Assembly: GCA_903970315.1 (NCBI GenBank)
Contig: CAJCIJ010000025.1
Coordinates: 1-9,244, forward strand
DNA: 9,244 nucleotides
Source: Actinomycetota bacterium
GTDB taxonomy: Bacteria > Actinomycetota > Thermoleophilia > Solirubrobacterales > Solirubrobacteraceae
Direction: 5' to 3'
This document shows, in pieces, positions 7,242-9,244 of this stretch; within the stretch, counting starts at the first letter, position 1, and each line of letters begins with the position of its first letter. The notes beneath the pieces were generated by a model. It made no database searches and was not told the origin of the DNA. It saw only the letters and a list, made by a program, of their open reading frames with translations. The translations under genes were made by a program, and so were the position numbers.

Positions 7242-8075
7242 CTACGGCGCGCCGTGACGCTCCAGGCAGCGCGCCCCGCACAGGGCACCCAGCGTGCTGG
7301 CCTGCTCAATGGAGTCGCCGCGGGAGAGTGCAAGCGTGAAGCCGGCCGCAAAGGAGTCGCCACAGCCGTATGAGTCACCGATCGATGGAGGTGTGGGCGC
7401 CGCGGGCCAGGAGCCCTCATAGGCCCCCCACCAGCGGCCGCCGCGGGCGCCATCGGTGGCTATAAACACGCGCGCGTTTGACTCAAGCTGTTGCGCCCAC
7501 GCGCTCTCGTCGCGGTCGTTGGCGCTGAAAACCAGGGCGTCCACAACAACGGGCTCGGCGAATGCACTGTGCGCACGAGGTGAGGCGACCAGCGTGCGTG
7601 CTGTGCGCGCCAAGGCCAGCGCCGCTGCGTCGCCGGCGGTGAAATAGGCGCCGTCGGCGCCGCTGAGACGGTCCCAGTCGAGCTCGTCGCTGCCTGCCGG
7701 TTGCAGCCGCTCGCCGATGGTCACGATCGTCCGCTCGCCGCTGGGCTGCAGCAGCGTCACGGCGCGCCGCGTCGCCTGCTTGCGCCAGGCCACGTGTAGG
7801 CGTAGGCCGCGACTCGACAGCTGCTGTGCGGCAGCGCGACCGACGTCGTCATCGCCGAGCGCGCAGAAGAAGTCCACGTCGGCGCCCAGGTCAGCGAGCA
7901 CGGCTGCGACGACGCCGCCTCCTCCGGCGGCGCGACAGAAGGAGCCCGTGGCGTGCGCGACCTGCCCGCTGACAGGCAAGCGGTCGACGTCGACGAACTC
8001 GACCCACTCCACGTGGCCCACGACGGCCACACGGGTCGGAGATGCGCCGCGGGCGCCTACTTCCAGTGCCTGCAA
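7242..8075 (-). CDS. PfkB-family carbohydrate or nucleoside kinase
   Basis: 277 residues with the ribokinase/PfkB fold. The N-terminal strand VAVVGHVEWVEFV (16-28) is followed by the glycine-rich substrate-binding signature AAGGGGVVAAVLADLG (49-64). The C-terminal signature DSYGCGDSFAAGF (234-246) contains the anion hole and the catalytic base D240. These enzymes transfer phosphate from ATP to a sugar or nucleoside hydroxyl. The short protein and weak lid region do not allow a substrate call, so names such as ribokinase or fructokinase would be guesses. The start shown is a TTG; a GTG at 8030 (before AVVGHVEW) would remove 15 weakly conserved residues and is a real alternative. It lies 48 bases after the secreted-protein gene and just upstream of the helical protein gene. 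Confidence 0.88.
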   Translation of the reverse strand: MQALEVGARGASPTRVAVVGHVEWVEFVDVDRLPVSGQVAHATGSFCRAAGGGGVVAAVLADLGADVDFFCALGDDDVGRAAAQQLSSRGLRLHVAWRKQATRRAVTLLQPSGERTIVTIGERLQPAGSDELDWDRLSGADGAYFTAGDAAALALARTARTLVASPRAHSAFAEPVVVDALVFSANDRDESAWAQQLESNARVFIATDGARGGRWWGAYEGSWPAAPTPPSIGDSYGCGDSFAAGFTLALSRGDSIEQASTLGALCGARCLERHGAP

Positions 8076-8123
8076 CCTCTGCGCGCGCGTGGCAGCGCTC
8101 GAAGCGGGTGCGACAGCGCGCGC

Positions 8124-8753
8124 CTAGAGATGGCAGTCGTGCTGCTTGTCAAGCGCGTGTGCCTCGGCTTTGGCCTGCGCCCGCGTGGCGTGCTTGTGTG
8201 CCCTGTTCCACGCCTGGTAGATGCGCTTGCACTTGGCTGCGGGCCAATCCGAGGAGCCACTGGGCGCGTCAGAGGTTGGTGCCATGATCTCTTTGCCCGA
8301 GATTTCGCCGATCGCTTCGCCGGGTTCGACAGGTGCTCCCGGCGCATTGGAGTGCGGGCTAAACGGCTGCCAGGTACCCGAAAACGTGTTCTGGTTTTTC
8401 GCCGTCGAGAAGGTCACGACGATCTGCGAGTAGCCGGTGCAACCGTTGCAGGTCTCCCTGAACGAAGCGGTTCCGTTGGCGGCGATGGTCACGTCGTGCG
8501 CGTAGAAGCCCGCGCCGACCCCGCCCATGGCGATGTTGTAGGCGTACGGAGCAGCCTCGCCGGGGGTGACGGGCGAGAAGGTCCACTGGGCCCCGCATAC
8601 GCCGGGACAGTCGGTCGACGTGGTTTCCCAGGTCCCGGCGATATAGGGCCAGGTGGAGGGCGCGCCGCTGGCGCTTCCCAGCACCGAAGGCGAGGCGCCG
8701 AGCGCCGCCAGACAAGCAGCAACCACAGTCAAGCGCACTACTGGTCTCCGCAT
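8124..8753 (-). CDS. Small secreted six-cysteine protein of unknown function
   Basis: 209 residues. Residues 1-30 form a clear signal peptide: MRRPVVR, then a hydrophobic VVAACLAALGA core, with cleavage likely within residues 20-31. Beyond the signal peptide are six cysteines in three apparent pairs: CPGVC (49, 53), CNGC (102, 105) and C175 with C207 near the C terminus. A G-T-W motif occurs twice, as IAGTWETT near 38-45 and FSGTWQPF near 124-131, with alternating beta-type segments between. This is compatible with a small beta-barrel, but that is inference. The last 35 residues are a basic, Ala/Lys/His-rich helix ending in CHL. I recognise no family. The ATG at 8753 is well supported by a strong ribosome binding site and an upstream promoter-like sequence. 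It is probably the first gene of the kinase-dehydrogenase unit. Confidence 0.85.
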   Translation of the reverse strand: MRRPVVRLTVVAACLAALGASPSVLGSASGAPSTWPYIAGTWETTSTDCPGVCGAQWTFSPVTPGEAAPYAYNIAMGGVGAGFYAHDVTIAANGTASFRETCNGCTGYSQIVVTFSTAKNQNTFSGTWQPFSPHSNAPGAPVEPGEAIGEISGKEIMAPTSDAPSGSSDWPAAKCKRIYQAWNRAHKHATRAQAKAEAHALDKQHDCHL

Positions 8754-8757
8754 AACG

Positions 8758-8765
8758 CCTCCCTC
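8758..8765 (-). promoter_or_regulatory. Strong ribosome binding site of the secreted protein gene
   Basis: GAGGGAGG on the minus strand, four bases before the ATG at 8753. It is the clearest Shine-Dalgarno sequence in the window and fixes the start of the secreted protein. Confidence 0.8.
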
Positions 8766-8791
8766 TGTCGACTCCGCTGACGTTGCCCGGA

Positions 8792-8820
8792 AAACTAACA
8801 GAGCCGGCGCGCGATGTCGA
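8792..8820 (-). promoter_or_regulatory. Candidate promoter of the secreted protein gene
   Basis: Minus strand TCGACA (8820-8815, five of six to the -35 consensus), a 17-base spacer, then TAGTTT (8797-8792, four of six to the -10). The predicted start near 8785 gives a leader of about 30 bases that includes the ribosome binding site. The -10 overlaps the stop codon of the LysR-like fragment. Confidence 0.45.
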
Positions 8821-8955
8821 CAAACGCCTGGGCGATCGGGCGCATGCCCCCGGCCTGCCTGGCCACCGAGATCGTCGCGGGTTCTGCGTCGGCGACGACG
8901 ATCGCCTCGGCAAGCTCCGGGTCCAGGGGGACCGACACCACCTCAAGCTCCGTCT
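8795..8955 (-). pseudogene. Possible LysR-type regulator C-terminal fragment
   Basis: Downstream of the palindrome the minus strand encodes about 53 residues: ELEVVSVPLDPELAEAIVVA, then ISVARQAGG and PIAQAFVDIARRL. The pattern of a VVPL-type strand, a VAR strand and a closing P.A.AF helix resembles the last 45-50 residues of LysR-type substrate-binding domains. No DNA-binding domain or other LysR part precedes it. The frame stays open up to a GTG at 9028, but those codons run through the palindromic repeats and look non-coding. It is best read as a decayed remnant. It could also be a small unrelated gene of 77 codons. Family resemblance was judged by eye only. Confidence 0.33.
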
Positions 8956-8999
8956 TGGGTCTGTGCACAGACCCAGCGTGGGTCTGTGCTGGGTCTGAG
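8956..8999. repeat. 20-bp perfect palindrome plus two more half-site copies
   Basis: TGGGTCTGTG (8956-8965) is followed directly by its exact reverse complement CACAGACCCA (8966-8975). The half-site recurs as TGGGTCTGTG at 8979-8988 and TGGGTCTGAG at 8990-8999. A second inverted pair, CAGACCCAGC (8968-8977) with GCTGGGTCTG (8988-8997), can form a 10-bp stem around a 10-base loop, in competition with the first palindrome. There is no T-run after either, so it does not look like an intrinsic terminator. An operator for a dimeric regulator is possible. Confidence 0.7.
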
Positions 9000-9020
9000 T
9001 TGATCGCCAGCTGGCCGGAA

Positions 9021-9139
9021 AGCCCCACATAACGGGGGTTCTGGCTTCGGACCTTTTCGGGGCTACGGACCCGATCCGGTGGGGATTTTGTCCGATCCGG
9101 CCTTACAGCCCCGAAGGTTGCGCGATTTTTCGGGGCTAC
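9021..9139. repeat. Alternating AGCCCC/GGGGCT inverted-repeat block
   Basis: TTCGGGGCT occurs at 9056-9064 and 9129-9137, within 13-base direct copies TTTTCGGGGCTAC at 9054-9066 and 9127-9139. Its exact complement AGCCCCGAA lies between them at 9107-9115. The central arm can therefore pair left (42-base loop) or right (13-base loop), but not both. A further AGCCCC at 9021-9026 can pair with the left GGGGCT or with GGGG at 9034-9037. Inside the large loop CCGATCCGG is present twice, at 9071-9079 and 9092-9100, exactly 21 bases apart. The block lies immediately 3' of the tRNA gene. No T-run follows the stems on the tRNA strand. Function is unknown. Confidence 0.7.
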
Positions 9140-9148
9140 TGCAACGAG

Positions 9149-9221
9149 TGGGCGATACTGGGCTCGAACCAGTGACCTCCGCCTTGTCGAGGCGGCGCTC
9201 TCCCAGCTGAGCTAATCGCCC
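9149..9221 (-). tRNA. tRNA-Val, anticodon GAC
   Basis: A complete 73-base cloverleaf on the minus strand without an encoded CCA. The acceptor stem GGGCGAT pairs perfectly with ATCGCCC, and the discriminator is A. The D arm is GCTC/GAGC with loop AGCTGGGA, the anticodon stem CCGCC/GGCGG, the variable loop AGGTC, and the T arm ACTGG/CCAGT with loop TTCGAGC. The seven-base anticodon loop is TCGACAA, giving anticodon GAC for the GUC and GUU valine codons. Position 33, almost always U, is C here. Every other conserved position looks normal. Confidence 0.95.
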
Positions 9222-9234
9222 GGGAGGGCCACCA

Positions 9235-9243
9235 AGCCTAGCA
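9235..9243 (-). promoter_or_regulatory. Possible extended -10 of the tRNA-Val gene
   Basis: Minus strand TTGCTAGGCT at the window edge contains TGC followed by TAGGCT, an extended -10-like element. Transcription would begin near 9228, a few bases before the tRNA. The -35 region is outside the window, so this stays tentative. Confidence 0.25.
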
Positions 9244-9244
9244 A

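Noticed and set aside
7210..7281. Upstream extension of the helical protein gene
   Set aside because: It would overlap the kinase 3' end by 40 bases and adds a Cys/His/Arg-rich stretch without coding character. The GTG at 7209 or ATG at 7179 fits better.
9107..9137. Intrinsic terminator of tRNA-Val
   Set aside because: The stem is strong, but on the tRNA strand it is followed by GTAAGG rather than a T-run, and the 13-base loop is long. It is kept as an inverted repeat only.
9149..9221. tRNA gene as an integrated element's attachment site
   Set aside because: No second copy of the tRNA 3' end and no integrase gene are seen in the window. The repeats beside it do not match the tRNA sequence.

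Overview
This is a GC-rich chromosomal window, most likely from an actinobacterium. The Thermoleophilia/Solirubrobacterales are my best guess. I base that on the thrS-infC-rpmI-rplT order, the Ala/Pro/Lys-rich tail on IF3, start codons with little Shine-Dalgarno signal, and the style of the secreted proteins. The placement is inference. No rRNA gene, CRISPR array or transposase was seen.

Layout, left to right. The left edge cuts rplT (L20). Its start overlaps the stop of rpmI (L35), and both are on the minus strand. A plus-strand gene for a secreted phospholipase C / acid-phosphatase-type phosphoesterase (601-2391) follows. It lies between rpmI and infC, which are normally adjacent, and its end overlaps the end of infC by 17 bp. 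infC (minus) encodes IF3 with a ~190-residue low-complexity tail, and thrS (minus) lies upstream of it. The translation cluster thrS-infC-rpmI-rplT is therefore present in normal order but split by an opposing gene. Candidate promoters in front of infC and of rpmI fit separate transcription of the parts.

Upstream of thrS, on the same strand and tightly packed, are a retinol-dehydrogenase-like short-chain dehydrogenase, an unrecognised helical protein, a PfkB-family sugar/nucleoside kinase and a small secreted six-cysteine protein. The last has a clear ribosome binding site and a plausible promoter. These probably form one transcription unit that may read into thrS.

The right end (about 8795-9244) is different. 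It holds a short LysR-like C-terminal fragment, a perfect 20-bp palindrome with extra copies of its half-site, and a ~120-bp block of alternating AGCCCC/GGGGCT repeats that could form competing hairpins. A minus-strand tRNA-Val(GAC) gene follows, with C instead of the near-universal U at position 33. This non-coding end and the split ribosomal cluster are the parts most worth a second look. I found no complete new defence or mobile system.
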